Of a DNA stretch of 6,189 bases, positions 1 to 6,096 are shown piece after piece. The translations under genes were made by a program, and so were the position numbers. The notes beneath the pieces are model-generated. The model was not told the DNA's origin. It was given only the letters and a program-made list of their open reading frames with translations, and searched no databases. The DNA is taken from assembly GCA_012797575.1 (NCBI GenBank), contig JAAZOW010000149.1:1-6189 (forward strand), written 5' to 3'. Within the stretch, counting starts at the first letter, position 1; each line of letters starts with the position of its first letter. Origin of the DNA: Methanomicrobiales archaeon. GTDB taxonomy: Archaea; Halobacteriota; Methanomicrobia; Methanomicrobiales; Methanoculleaceae.

Positions 1-773
1 GGACCGCCCTGCATACCCGGGAAGATGGATTTGTCGATCGCCGGTGCGTCTTCTTTGCTACACATGATGGCGCCACCACGGGGGCCCCGCAGGGTCTTGT
101 GGGTCGTCGTCGTCACGATATCGACGACTCCGACCGGTGAGTTGTGGTGCCCGGTCGCGCAGAGCCCGGCGATGTGCGCGATATCCGCCATGCACCGCGC
201 GCCAACCGTATCGGCGATCTCCTGAAACGCCGTAAAGTCGATCTCGCGCGGGTAGGCGCTCGCACCGCAGACGATCATCTGGGGTTTTGCGATCCGGGCT
301 ATATCCTCGATGGCTGCATAATCGAGCGTCTCCGTCTCAGGGTCGACGCCGTAGTGGAAGATGGAGTACCAGCGTCCCGTGATGTTGACGGGAGATCCGT
401 GGGAGAGGTGGCCTCCCTGCGTGAGGCTCTGGCTCAGGATCTTGTCGCGGTAGCTGAGGTAGGCGAAGTACACCGCCTGGTTTGCCTGGCTTCCCGAGTG
501 CGGTTGGACGTTTGCGTGCTCTGCTCCGAAGAGTTTACACATCCGGTCGCGTGCCAGGTTCTCCACGACGTCGTGGAACTCGCAACCTCCGTAGTATCGC
601 TTGCCGGGATACCCCTCAGCGTATTTATTGGTCATTATAGAGCCCATCGCCTCGAGAACCGCCTTACTGACGACATTCTCCGAGGCAATCAGTTCCAACC
701 CGTTGATCTGACGCAGGCGCTCTTCCTCGATGAGGCCTGCGATCTCGGGATCGAAGTTTGCCAGACTAGACAT
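1..773 (-). CDS. glyA: Serine hydroxymethyltransferase, N-terminal part (runs off left edge)
   Basis: A PLP-dependent cytosolic enzyme that interconverts serine and glycine, passing the hydroxymethyl carbon to a pterin carrier (tetrahydrofolate in most bacteria and reported for Methanosarcina; tetrahydromethanopterin in some other methanogens). Read on the minus strand from the ATG at 773-771, 257 complete codons are visible. Family landmarks in order are ELIASEN (residues 27-33), TNKYAEGYPGKRYYGG (48-63), NVQPHSGSQAN, GGHLSHGSPVN, the MADIAHIAGL segment carrying the PLP-ring Asp and His, and TTTTHKTLRGPRGG. The PLP Schiff-base lysine is Lys226, encoded at 98-96. The protein opens as MSSLANFDPE, as expected for a family whose conserved core starts about 25 residues in. 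Members are about 410-430 residues, so roughly 60% is present. The C-terminal part lies outside the window, and no damage is seen. No Shine-Dalgarno sequence precedes the ATG, so the message may be leaderless. Identity is near certain; pterin specificity cannot be read here. Confidence 0.96.
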   Translation of the reverse strand, partial: MSSLANFDPEIAGLIEEERLRQINGLELIASENVVSKAVLEAMGSIMTNKYAEGYPGKRYYGGCEFHDVVENLARDRMCKLFGAEHANVQPHSGSQANQAVYFAYLSYRDKILSQSLTQGGHLSHGSPVNITGRWYSIFHYGVDPETETLDYAAIEDIARIAKPQMIVCGASAYPREIDFTAFQEIADTVGARCMADIAHIAGLCATGHHNSPVGVVDIVTTTTHKTLRGPRGGAIMCSKEDAPAIDKSIFPGMQGG

Positions 774-798
774 GCAGGAAAAGGTTTCGTTGGTGAGG

Positions 799-806
799 TA
801 ATATTC
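799..806 (-). promoter_or_regulatory. Candidate TATA box for glyA
   Basis: On the minus strand this reads GAATATTA, an AT-rich octamer in GC-rich surroundings. Its centre lies about 29 nt before the glyA ATG. Archaeal TATA boxes sit about 26 nt before the transcription start, so the RNA would begin within a few bases of the ATG. That fits the absence of a Shine-Dalgarno sequence in the preceding bases (minus-strand CCTTTTCCTGC). A second, weaker candidate on the same strand, ACATATCC around 818-825, would give a leader of about 20 nt. Inferred from position and composition only. Confidence 0.4.
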
Positions 807-837
807 TTTCTTTTGCAGGATATGTGCGCGGATCGAT

Positions 838-852
838 CACATCTCGGATGTG
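838..852. promoter_or_regulatory. 15-bp dyad CACATC-TCG-GATGTG, possible operator
   Basis: Two perfect 6-bp inverted arms, CACATC (838-843) and GATGTG (847-852), flank a 3-bp spacer. A third half-site, ATGTG, lies at 822-826. All three are just upstream of the glyA TATA candidates in the divergent intergenic region, a reasonable place for a dimeric regulator to bind. A 6-bp dyad of this kind can occur by chance, and no regulator is identified, so confidence is low. Confidence 0.25.
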
Positions 853-1022
853 GAGTGTATCTGGGGTCCGTGCGAGTCTGTGCTGAGCCCGTATGGCTGT
901 TTGTGGTTGTATCCCGACCTGTTGCATCAGGTTATGCGGTATACGGCGGCATCCTGACTCCTCACCGCATCCTCGCATCAGAGAGTACGGTGCGATGGAT
1001 CTTCATTTGAAGGTCTAACAGC

Positions 1023-1043
1023 AATATTATTACGTAATTATAT
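1023..1043 (+). promoter_or_regulatory. Core promoter of the coiled-coil/smc/scpA cluster, inside an AT-rich palindrome
   Basis: This is the most AT-rich stretch of the intergenic region. It offers two TATA-like octamers, AATATTAT (1023-1030) and AATTATAT (1036-1043). With the usual spacing they would start transcription near 1053 or near 1066. Both points lie downstream of the ATG at 1049 and upstream of the ATG at 1067, which argues that translation starts at 1067. The same bases form an imperfect 20-bp palindrome (1024-1043) around the perfect ATTACGTAAT core (1029-1038), so a dimeric protein bound here would compete with TBP. The promoter is likely from composition and position; the operator role is speculative. 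Confidence 0.5.
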
Positions 1044-1056
1044 CAAGGATGTATCT

Positions 1057-1063
1057 GAGGGAG
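1057..1063 (+). promoter_or_regulatory. Ribosome binding site choosing the start at 1067
   Basis: GAGGGAG lies 3 nt before the ATG at 1067; its GAGG core (1057-1060) gives a 6-nt spacing. The alternative in-frame ATG at 1049 has only AAGG directly abutting it, with no room for a functional spacing, and probably lies upstream of the transcription start. The site therefore favours 1067. Confidence 0.5.
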
Positions 1064-1066
1064 ATT

Positions 1067-1678
1067 ATGGCGAAGAAGGATGCAAGAATACGGTTTCTCG
1101 AGCGGGAGCTTGCGGAGCGTGAGAGGGAGATGGAGACCATGACGATACCTGAACAGCCGGTGAATTTGGAGATGGATGACGAACGCCTGCGCGATCTGGA
1201 GCGGAGAGTGCAGGATCTTGAGGCGCTGGTGAAGGGCCTGACTGCAGAGGTCCTGGACCTTAAGTCTGTGACCATGAACCTCTACCGGGACATGGAGGTG
1301 CGCAAGACTACGCCGGCGGCGCCTGAGAGGAAGGCGGCCGCTGATGCTGTCAGGGCTGAACGCCGGATCGGCTCCGGGCCGCGCGTTCACGCCGAGCCCA
1401 GGGTCCCTGAACGTCCGGTGGAGGCCCGGCCCCCTGAGCCTGCCGCTCCACGAGGGGATCTCGACCTCATCATGCAGAACGATGGGACGTTGAAACCTGA
1501 ACCCAGGAGATCTTCTGAATATATCATCGCCAGCACCAAAACCGGAAACGCGCCGCCGAAGGCCCGGGGCAAGGGTGCAGGTTCATCTGACCGGACCCTG
1601 TTTGTCGAGCAGAAGAAGCGCAAAGTCGATGACGTCATCCAGGCTGAAGAGGGTGACACGCTCGATCTTGATCGGTAG
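1067..1678 (+). CDS. Uncharacterised coiled-coil/disordered protein encoded upstream of smc
   Basis: I do not recognise a named family. The 203-residue product (209 if the ATG at 1049 is used) has four parts. The first is a short charged helix, MAKKDARIRFLERELAERE. The second is a clear heptad coiled coil at about 38-75, with Leu/Val at positions 41, 44, 48, 51, 55, 58, 62, 65 and 72 in strict 3-4 spacing. The third, about 80-130, is rich in Pro, Arg, Ala and Glu and is probably disordered. The last, from about 131, contains a less repetitive segment, DLDLIMQNDGTLKP, then SSEYIIAS, a basic KKRK patch (183-186) and an acidic end. There is no signal peptide, membrane segment or catalytic motif, so it is probably cytosolic. 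It ends 17 nt before smc on the same strand and so is probably co-transcribed with smc and scpA. I infer, without proof, a condensin-associated or chromosome-related role. Codon use and GC content resemble the neighbours. The CDS itself is well supported by its start signals and operon position. Confidence 0.85.
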   Translation: MAKKDARIRFLERELAEREREMETMTIPEQPVNLEMDDERLRDLERRVQDLEALVKGLTAEVLDLKSVTMNLYRDMEVRKTTPAAPERKAAADAVRAERRIGSGPRVHAEPRVPERPVEARPPEPAAPRGDLDLIMQNDGTLKPEPRRSSEYIIASTKTGNAPPKARGKGAGSSDRTLFVEQKKRKVDDVIQAEEGDTLDLDR

Positions 1679-1680
1679 TC

Positions 1681-1687
1681 GGGGGAG
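1681..1687 (+). promoter_or_regulatory. Shine-Dalgarno sequence for the TTG start of smc
   Basis: GGGGGAG ends 8 nt before the TTG at 1696. It supports this non-ATG start, which is also the position where the SMC family's N-terminus (MYITNLEIDNFKSF) must begin. No in-frame ATG exists between it and the Walker A motif. Confidence 0.7.
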
Positions 1688-1695
1688 CCTGATCC

Positions 1696-4600
1696 TTGTA
1701 CATAACGAACCTTGAGATCGACAACTTCAAATCTTTCGCTAGAAAGACGAAGATTCCTTTTTTTGAGGGTTTCACCGTCATCTCAGGCCCGAATGGTTCA
1801 GGGAAGAGCAACATCATCGATAGCATCCTCTTTGTCCTGGCCCTCTCGGGGGCCCGGGGACTGCGGGCCGAGAAGCTGACCGACCTGATCAACGTCAACA
1901 CCGGGAAGAACACTGCTGAGGTGGGGATCACGTTCTCAGACGGCACGACGATCCGCCGCCGGATAAAGCGGACGTCGGCCGGATACTACAGCTACAACTA
2001 CTTGAACGGTCGCCTCTGCAAGCAGGGTGACGTCATCGAGTTCCTTGCGAAGCTCGGTGTCAAGCCCGAAGGCTACAACGTCGTGATGCAGGGGGATATC
2101 ACCCGGATCATGGAGATGAGTGATGGTGAGCGGCGCAGGATCGTTGATGAGATTGCGGGTGTTGCCGAGTTCGATAGCAAACGTGAACAGGCGCTCTCTG
2201 AGCTCGAGGTGGTGCGGGAGCGGATCGAGCGGGAGGAGATCCTCCTTGTCGAGCTTGCGGCGCGGCTTGATGCGCTCAAGCGTGAGCGCGAGGAGGCGAT
2301 CGAGCACCGACGGTGGCAGGAGCGTCTGGAACGTCTCCGACGGTGCCGGGATGCCGCGCTCGTCAGGCAGAAGGAGCAGGAGATCGCCACCCTGCACGAC
2401 CTTCTGCGCGGCCAGCAGGCTGAGGTCGCGCGCATATCAGGCGAGAGTGAGGCTGTCACGGTGCGGCTTGAGGGGGCACGTGAGCGTCAGCGCGCGATCG
2501 ATGACGAGATCAGCAGGAAGAGCGGGTCTGAGTACCTCGAGCTCGTGGGAAGGCTTGAGGAGGCGCGGGGAGGGATCAAGCTCGCACAAAAGACTATCGA
2601 GCGCCTGAGAGCCGGGCGGGACGAGAACCTCGAGGCCATCCAGCGGATCTACATGGACAGCCGGCGCGCTGAGGCGAAGGTCGAGGACTGCGCCGCGCAG
2701 ATCCGCACCCTCTCGATCGACCGGGCGAACCTTGCGATGGAGCTCTCGGCACAGCGCAGGGAGATGGAAGAGATCGAAGAGCGTATAGCAGGCGAGAGTG
2801 AGGAGGTCGAGGGGTTAAAAGATCAGCTCTTCGCCCGGATGCAGGATCTTGAGGAAAGGAAGGAGCTCCGCGCAAAAGTCCTCCGCGAGCAGGATATCTT
2901 CATCGAGAAGAGTCGTATGCGGACATCGGAGCGTGAGCGTCTTGAGGTGCGCGTCCGCCAGATCGAGGAGGAGGTGGCAAACAAGCAGAAGCAGGTCGCT
3001 GAGTACTCGTCCCTCAGGGCTGGCTGCGAGGCGCAGAAGCGTGATATCGAGCGTGACCTCTCCGATGCCGAGAGCTCCCTCTTCGCGCGACGGTCTGCGC
3101 TTGACCGGTTGCAGAGGGAGATCCGGGAGAACCAGCAGGAGTTGATGCGCCTTGAGGCGCAGCAGCAGGCTGGGGGTGATGCCGGGGGGAGTGCCATGGA
3201 GTTCGTCCTTGGTATGGAGGGGGCGCACGGCACGGTAGCGCAGCTCGGGCGGGCGCCGCCTGAGTATGCGACCGCGCTCGATGTGGCGGCCATGGGCCGG
3301 CTCCGCTGGGTGATCGTCGATACCGATGCGGTGGCGTCCGATGCCATCCGCCACCTGAGGGAGAGCCGCCTCGGCCGGGTCACCTTCCTGCCGCTCAACA
3401 GACTCCGTCCCCCGGTCCTCTCGCCGCTCGGATCGGATCCGGGTATCGTCGGCTACGCCGTCGATCTCCTGGAGTTCGACCCGACTTTTGAACGCGCCTT
3501 CCGGGTTGTGTTCGGCGCGACGGTGGTGGTGGATACCCTTGAGCGGGCGCGGCACCTGATGGGCAGGTACCGGATGGTCACCCTGGATGGGGACTTCGTT
3601 GAGAGGAGCGGGGCCATGACCGGCGGTGCGCAGAAGAAGAAGATCCGTGGGTTTGGTGTGGCGGTCGATGACGAGATCACGCGGATCCGCGCAACGATCG
3701 CCGGCCTTGAGGCCGAGGCTGCGGAGATCGGTTCATCTATCGGTCGTTTTGCCGGGATCTCGGAGGCGAAGCGGGCGGAGCGGAGCATGGTCGATGAACA
3801 GATTGCCCGCTATCGAATGCTCACTGAAGAGTTCTCAAAGCGCGTCGATGTGCTTGGTGGTGAGAAGCAGGCTCTGGAAGTGGCCCTGCGCGGGCTGCTC
3901 CGCGACGCCGAGACCGGTGGCGAGGAGCTTGCGCGGCTTGAGACGGATCTCGAGCGGATCGCAGACGAGATCGCGCGCCTCTCGGGAGCGGTTGATGGTC
4001 TCAAGAAACAGCTTGACGATACCGAGATCCCGGCCCTCACCGCACAGTACGAGGATCTCCGGCGATCTGTTGAGGATATCGAACGCCGGCTTCGGAACAA
4101 GGATGCCGATATCACCGATGCCAAGCGGGAGCGCCAGCACTTTGTCAACCGCGCTGAAGAACTTGCTGCGGAGCGGGACAGGCTTGCGGCAAAGAATCAA
4201 GGGATCGATGACGAGATCGTAGCGGCTGAGGGGGAGATCGAGGAGCGCCGTCGCCTCATCGTCCAGCTCGAGGCGCGCCAGAAGGGGTTTTCTGATGAGC
4301 TCGCCGCGCTACATGAGAGGCGCGATGGTGTATTTGATGAGATCCGGTCGTTGGATCGGGAAGTTCTCGACCTTTCGGGTGCTATGGAGCGCGTTCGGAT
4401 GCAGATCGATGCCCTCACGGAACGGGAACGCTCTATGCTCGCGGAACTTGCAGCGCTCAGAGAGGTGGTTGGCGATATGGAGGTCGATCTCGATCTTGCG
4501 GCCATCGATGCCGGGATCGCGGAGGCTGAACATGCGCTCAAGAAGATCGGTGCTGTGAATATGCTCGCGATCGAGGAATACGACCGGGTCAGCTCGCGCG

Positions 4601-5139
4601 TCGAGGAGCGGACCTCGAAGAAGGGGGTGCTCTCGCGGGAACGCTCGATGCTCCTTGAGCGGATCGAGAGGTACGAGAAGATGAAGTATGATGCCTTCAT
4701 GGCCGCGTTCTCAGCGATCGATGCGAACTTCCGCGAGATATTTGCGCGGTTGACTGAGGGGAGTGGCAGGCTGGTTCTTGAGAACGAGGAGGATCCCTTC
4801 TCCGGGGGCATGACGTTTGCGGTGCAGCCGCGCGATAAAAAGGTCCATCTCCTCTCTGCGCTCTCCGGTGGCGAAAAATCGCTGACCACGCTTGCGTTCA
4901 TATTCTCCATTCAGCAGTATATGCCGGCGCCGTTCTACGCTCTGGATGAGGTGGATATGTTCCTTGACGGGAGCAACGTCGGCCGGATCGCCTCCATGAT
5001 AAGCGATCTCTCGGGGAATGCACAGTCGATCATCGTCTCGCTCAGAAAGCCGATGATCGAGCGCGCTGACCGGATTGTGGGTGTGACGATCCGTGCCGAT
5101 AAGAGCACTTACGTGACTGGCGTGCGGAACGATGGATGA
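1696..5139 (+). CDS. smc: Chromosome segregation ATPase SMC (condensin core subunit)
   Basis: SMC is the ATPase of prokaryotic condensin. Homodimers joined at the hinge clamp and translocate DNA, with ScpA bridging the two heads. The 1147-residue product has the full family layout and a normal length. The N-terminal head carries Walker A GPNGSGKS (31-38, Lys37), the R-loop region LRAEKLTDLI (56-65) and the Q-loop Gln132 (VVMQGD). A long Glu/Arg/Lys-rich coiled coil runs from about 165 to 490. A Gly-rich turn at 492-498 leads into the hinge (about 501-646), with HGTVAQL, ATALDVAA, VTFLPLNRL and the closing SGAMTGG (638-644). The return coiled coil runs from about 660 to 935. The C-terminal head begins around IGAVNMLAIEEY (951-962) and has signature LSGGEKS (1056-1062) and Walker B FYALDEVD (1080-1087) with catalytic Glu1085. 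All ATPase residues are present, so it should be active. It starts with TTG behind a good Shine-Dalgarno sequence, and its end overlaps scpA. Rad50 and MukB are excluded by the hinge and signature sequences. Confidence 0.98.
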   Translation: MYITNLEIDNFKSFARKTKIPFFEGFTVISGPNGSGKSNIIDSILFVLALSGARGLRAEKLTDLINVNTGKNTAEVGITFSDGTTIRRRIKRTSAGYYSYNYLNGRLCKQGDVIEFLAKLGVKPEGYNVVMQGDITRIMEMSDGERRRIVDEIAGVAEFDSKREQALSELEVVRERIEREEILLVELAARLDALKREREEAIEHRRWQERLERLRRCRDAALVRQKEQEIATLHDLLRGQQAEVARISGESEAVTVRLEGARERQRAIDDEISRKSGSEYLELVGRLEEARGGIKLAQKTIERLRAGRDENLEAIQRIYMDSRRAEAKVEDCAAQIRTLSIDRANLAMELSAQRREMEEIEERIAGESEEVEGLKDQLFARMQDLEERKELRAKVLREQDIFIEKSRMRTSERERLEVRVRQIEEEVANKQKQVAEYSSLRAGCEAQKRDIERDLSDAESSLFARRSALDRLQREIRENQQELMRLEAQQQAGGDAGGSAMEFVLGMEGAHGTVAQLGRAPPEYATALDVAAMGRLRWVIVDTDAVASDAIRHLRESRLGRVTFLPLNRLRPPVLSPLGSDPGIVGYAVDLLEFDPTFERAFRVVFGATVVVDTLERARHLMGRYRMVTLDGDFVERSGAMTGGAQKKKIRGFGVAVDDEITRIRATIAGLEAEAAEIGSSIGRFAGISEAKRAERSMVDEQIARYRMLTEEFSKRVDVLGGEKQALEVALRGLLRDAETGGEELARLETDLERIADEIARLSGAVDGLKKQLDDTEIPALTAQYEDLRRSVEDIERRLRNKDADITDAKRERQHFVNRAEELAAERDRLAAKNQGIDDEIVAAEGEIEERRRLIVQLEARQKGFSDELAALHERRDGVFDEIRSLDREVLDLSGAMERVRMQIDALTERERSMLAELAALREVVGDMEVDLDLAAIDAGIAEAEHALKKIGAVNMLAIEEYDRVSSRVEERTSKKGVLSRERSMLLERIERYEKMKYDAFMAAFSAIDANFREIFARLTEGSGRLVLENEEDPFSGGMTFAVQPRDKKVHLLSALSGGEKSLTTLAFIFSIQQYMPAPFYALDEVDMFLDGSNVGRIASMISDLSGNAQSIIVSLRKPMIERADRIVGVTIRADKSTYVTGVRNDG

Positions 5140-5863
5140 GGAGCCTGTCGAGATCCTGGCGGGGATGGCCGAGCGGGGTGAGGTCGATCCCTGGAACATC
5201 GATATCGTCGATGTGACGGACCGGTTCCTTGCCGAGCTTGAACGCCGGAAGGAGCTGGATCTACGGGTCTCGGGTCGGACACTCCTTTACGCTGCATGCC
5301 TGCTCCGCATGAAGTCGGAGTATTTTGAGGGGTGGGAAGCTGATGACGAGGAAGAGGCGAGTTTATCCTTCGATGACGACGATCTCGTTGATCTCGACTC
5401 AGGCGATGAGGGGGAACCGATCGAGCGCCTGGAGCGGGAGATCCAGCGACGTCTCCGCCGGAGGAGTCTGCGGAAACGTCCGCCGATCACGCTCTACGAA
5501 CTCCTTAAACAGCTGAAGACGGCGGAGAAGGAGCAGCGCCGGAAGCAGCGGAGGCGGAAGTCTGCGCCCCCGGAGCCGGATCTTGACCTTGATGTCGGGG
5601 ATGTGGTGGCGGTGGCGCACGATGAGGGCTACCATAGGGCGGTCGCGGGTGTGATGGATGGGTACCAGCGCTCCGCGCGAGCGGGCGACGGTGTCGTGAC
5701 GCTCGATGATCTTGCGGATGTGATGGGTCAGGCGCGGCATGAGATCTACATTCCACTTCTCTTTTTGATGCTCGAGGGCAGGCTCGCTCTCTGGCAGGAT
5801 GCGTTCTTCGATGAGGTGTACATAGGCGCTCGTGTTCCCGAGGCTGATGGGGAGGATGAATAG
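5132..5863 (+). CDS. scpA: Segregation and condensation protein A, ScpA (kleisin)
   Basis: ScpA is the kleisin that joins the two SMC heads and closes the condensin ring. The 243-residue product starts with the family hallmark PVEILAGMAERGEVDPWNID (5-24). Helices including GRTLLYAACLLRMKSEYF (48-65) follow and form the N-terminal domain that contacts the SMC neck. Residues 70-95 are strongly acidic (DDEEE, DDDD). Residues 98-144 are basic and contain the conserved PPITLYELLKQLKTAEK segment. After a linker, the C-terminal winged helix (about 187-232: VVTLDDLADVM, IYIPLLFLMLEGRLALW, FFDEVYI) would dock on the SMC head. The ATG at 5132 lies within the last codons of smc (ATGGATGA contains both the start and the smc stop), and no clear Shine-Dalgarno sequence precedes it, so translational coupling to smc is likely. 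Length is normal for archaeal ScpA. No scpB follows within the window. Confidence 0.96.
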   Translation: MDEEPVEILAGMAERGEVDPWNIDIVDVTDRFLAELERRKELDLRVSGRTLLYAACLLRMKSEYFEGWEADDEEEASLSFDDDDLVDLDSGDEGEPIERLEREIQRRLRRRSLRKRPPITLYELLKQLKTAEKEQRRKQRRRKSAPPEPDLDLDVGDVVAVAHDEGYHRAVAGVMDGYQRSARAGDGVVTLDDLADVMGQARHEIYIPLLFLMLEGRLALWQDAFFDEVYIGARVPEADGEDE

Positions 5864-5867
5864 GCGC

Positions 5868-6019
5868 CATCCCCCACCCCGCCCGGCTCGCCGCGCCTCC
5901 TCCCCCGCCCCGGGGGGCGGGGGCAGTCGCGGCGATACCCCGGGGAAAGGCCGTACCCGGGAGAGCGAACCCACACACCAGTTCTTTCTTCAATCCCTCC
6001 CCATACCCTGGACCGTGGG
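5868..6019. repeat. Three-block intergenic repeat, copy 1 (expanded)
   Basis: Three short blocks occur here in the same order as in a second copy at 6097-6182. Block 1 is CATCCCCCACCCC (5868-5880; one mismatch to copy 2). Block 2 starts at GGCGATACCCCGGGG (5931) and runs to CCCGGG at 5961; against copy 2 it shows one 1-base indel and a few substitutions. Block 3 is CCCTGGACCGTGGG (6006-6019), identical in copy 2. Extra sequence of about 33 nt lies between blocks 1 and 2, and about 32 nt between blocks 2 and 3. Block 2 can fold through its CCCGGG arms (5939-5944 with 5956-5961). It begins 4 nt after the scpA stop codon. Confidence 0.7.
5902..5923. terminator. GC-rich hairpin shortly after scpA, possible transcript end
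   Basis: CCCCCGCCC (5902-5910) pairs perfectly with GGGCGGGGG (5915-5923) around a 4-nt loop, 38 nt after the scpA stop codon. It has no following T tract, and archaeal termination depends mainly on U-rich RNA, so it may instead protect the 3' end or belong to the repeat. The hairpin itself is certain from the sequence; its role is not. Confidence 0.35.
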
Positions 6020-6042
6020 GACATCGCCACGGGGGGTGGGGC

Positions 6043-6078
6043 AGACGGGGAGGGGGCAAAAAGCCCCCTCCCCTGTCT
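6043..6078. terminator. Very strong perfect hairpin, A5 loop (terminator-like or repeat structure)
   Basis: GGGGAGGGGGC (6047-6057) pairs over all 11 positions with GCCCCCTCCCC (6063-6073) around a five-A loop. AGAC (6043-6046) also pairs with GTCT (6075-6078) across a single bulged T, making a 15-bp stem in all. It lies between the two repeat copies, 179 nt after scpA. It is read identically from either side, so it could shield 3' ends from both directions. Only short pyrimidine-rich sequence (CTACTTTC) follows on the plus strand, so it is not a classic U-tract terminator. Confidence 0.45.
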
Positions 6079-6096
6079 CTACTTTCAATATGCCAG

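Noticed and set aside
766..978. A 70-codon minus-strand open frame upstream of glyA
   Set aside because: It overlaps the glyA start in another frame and would occupy the glyA promoter. It has no Shine-Dalgarno sequence, and the product is a His/Arg/Pro-rich peptide without recognisable features.
144..1010. A 288-codon plus-strand open frame across glyA and the intergenic region
   Set aside because: It lies opposite the clear glyA coding sequence, its translation shows no family motif, and the minus-strand protein carries all the SHMT landmarks.
840..1010. A tRNA or box C/D RNA gene in the divergent intergenic region
   Set aside because: Isolated CTGA- and TGATG-like words occur, but I find no cloverleaf arms, T-loop sequence or paired C/D boxes at proper spacing.
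2815..3555. A 246-codon antisense open frame inside smc
   Set aside because: It is a shadow of the SMC coiled coil and hinge on the other strand, with low-complexity Arg/Leu/His-rich content and no start signal.
4197..4910. A 237-codon antisense open frame inside smc
   Set aside because: It is Ser/Arg-rich, as expected from reading a GC-rich Glu/Arg/Leu coiled-coil gene backwards. smc itself is unmistakable here through its C-terminal head.
5399..6059. Long minus-strand frames covering scpA's end and the downstream region
   Set aside because: The translations are Pro/Arg/Gly/His-rich runs caused by C/G homopolymers and the hairpins. They overlap scpA antisense and have no credible ribosome binding site.
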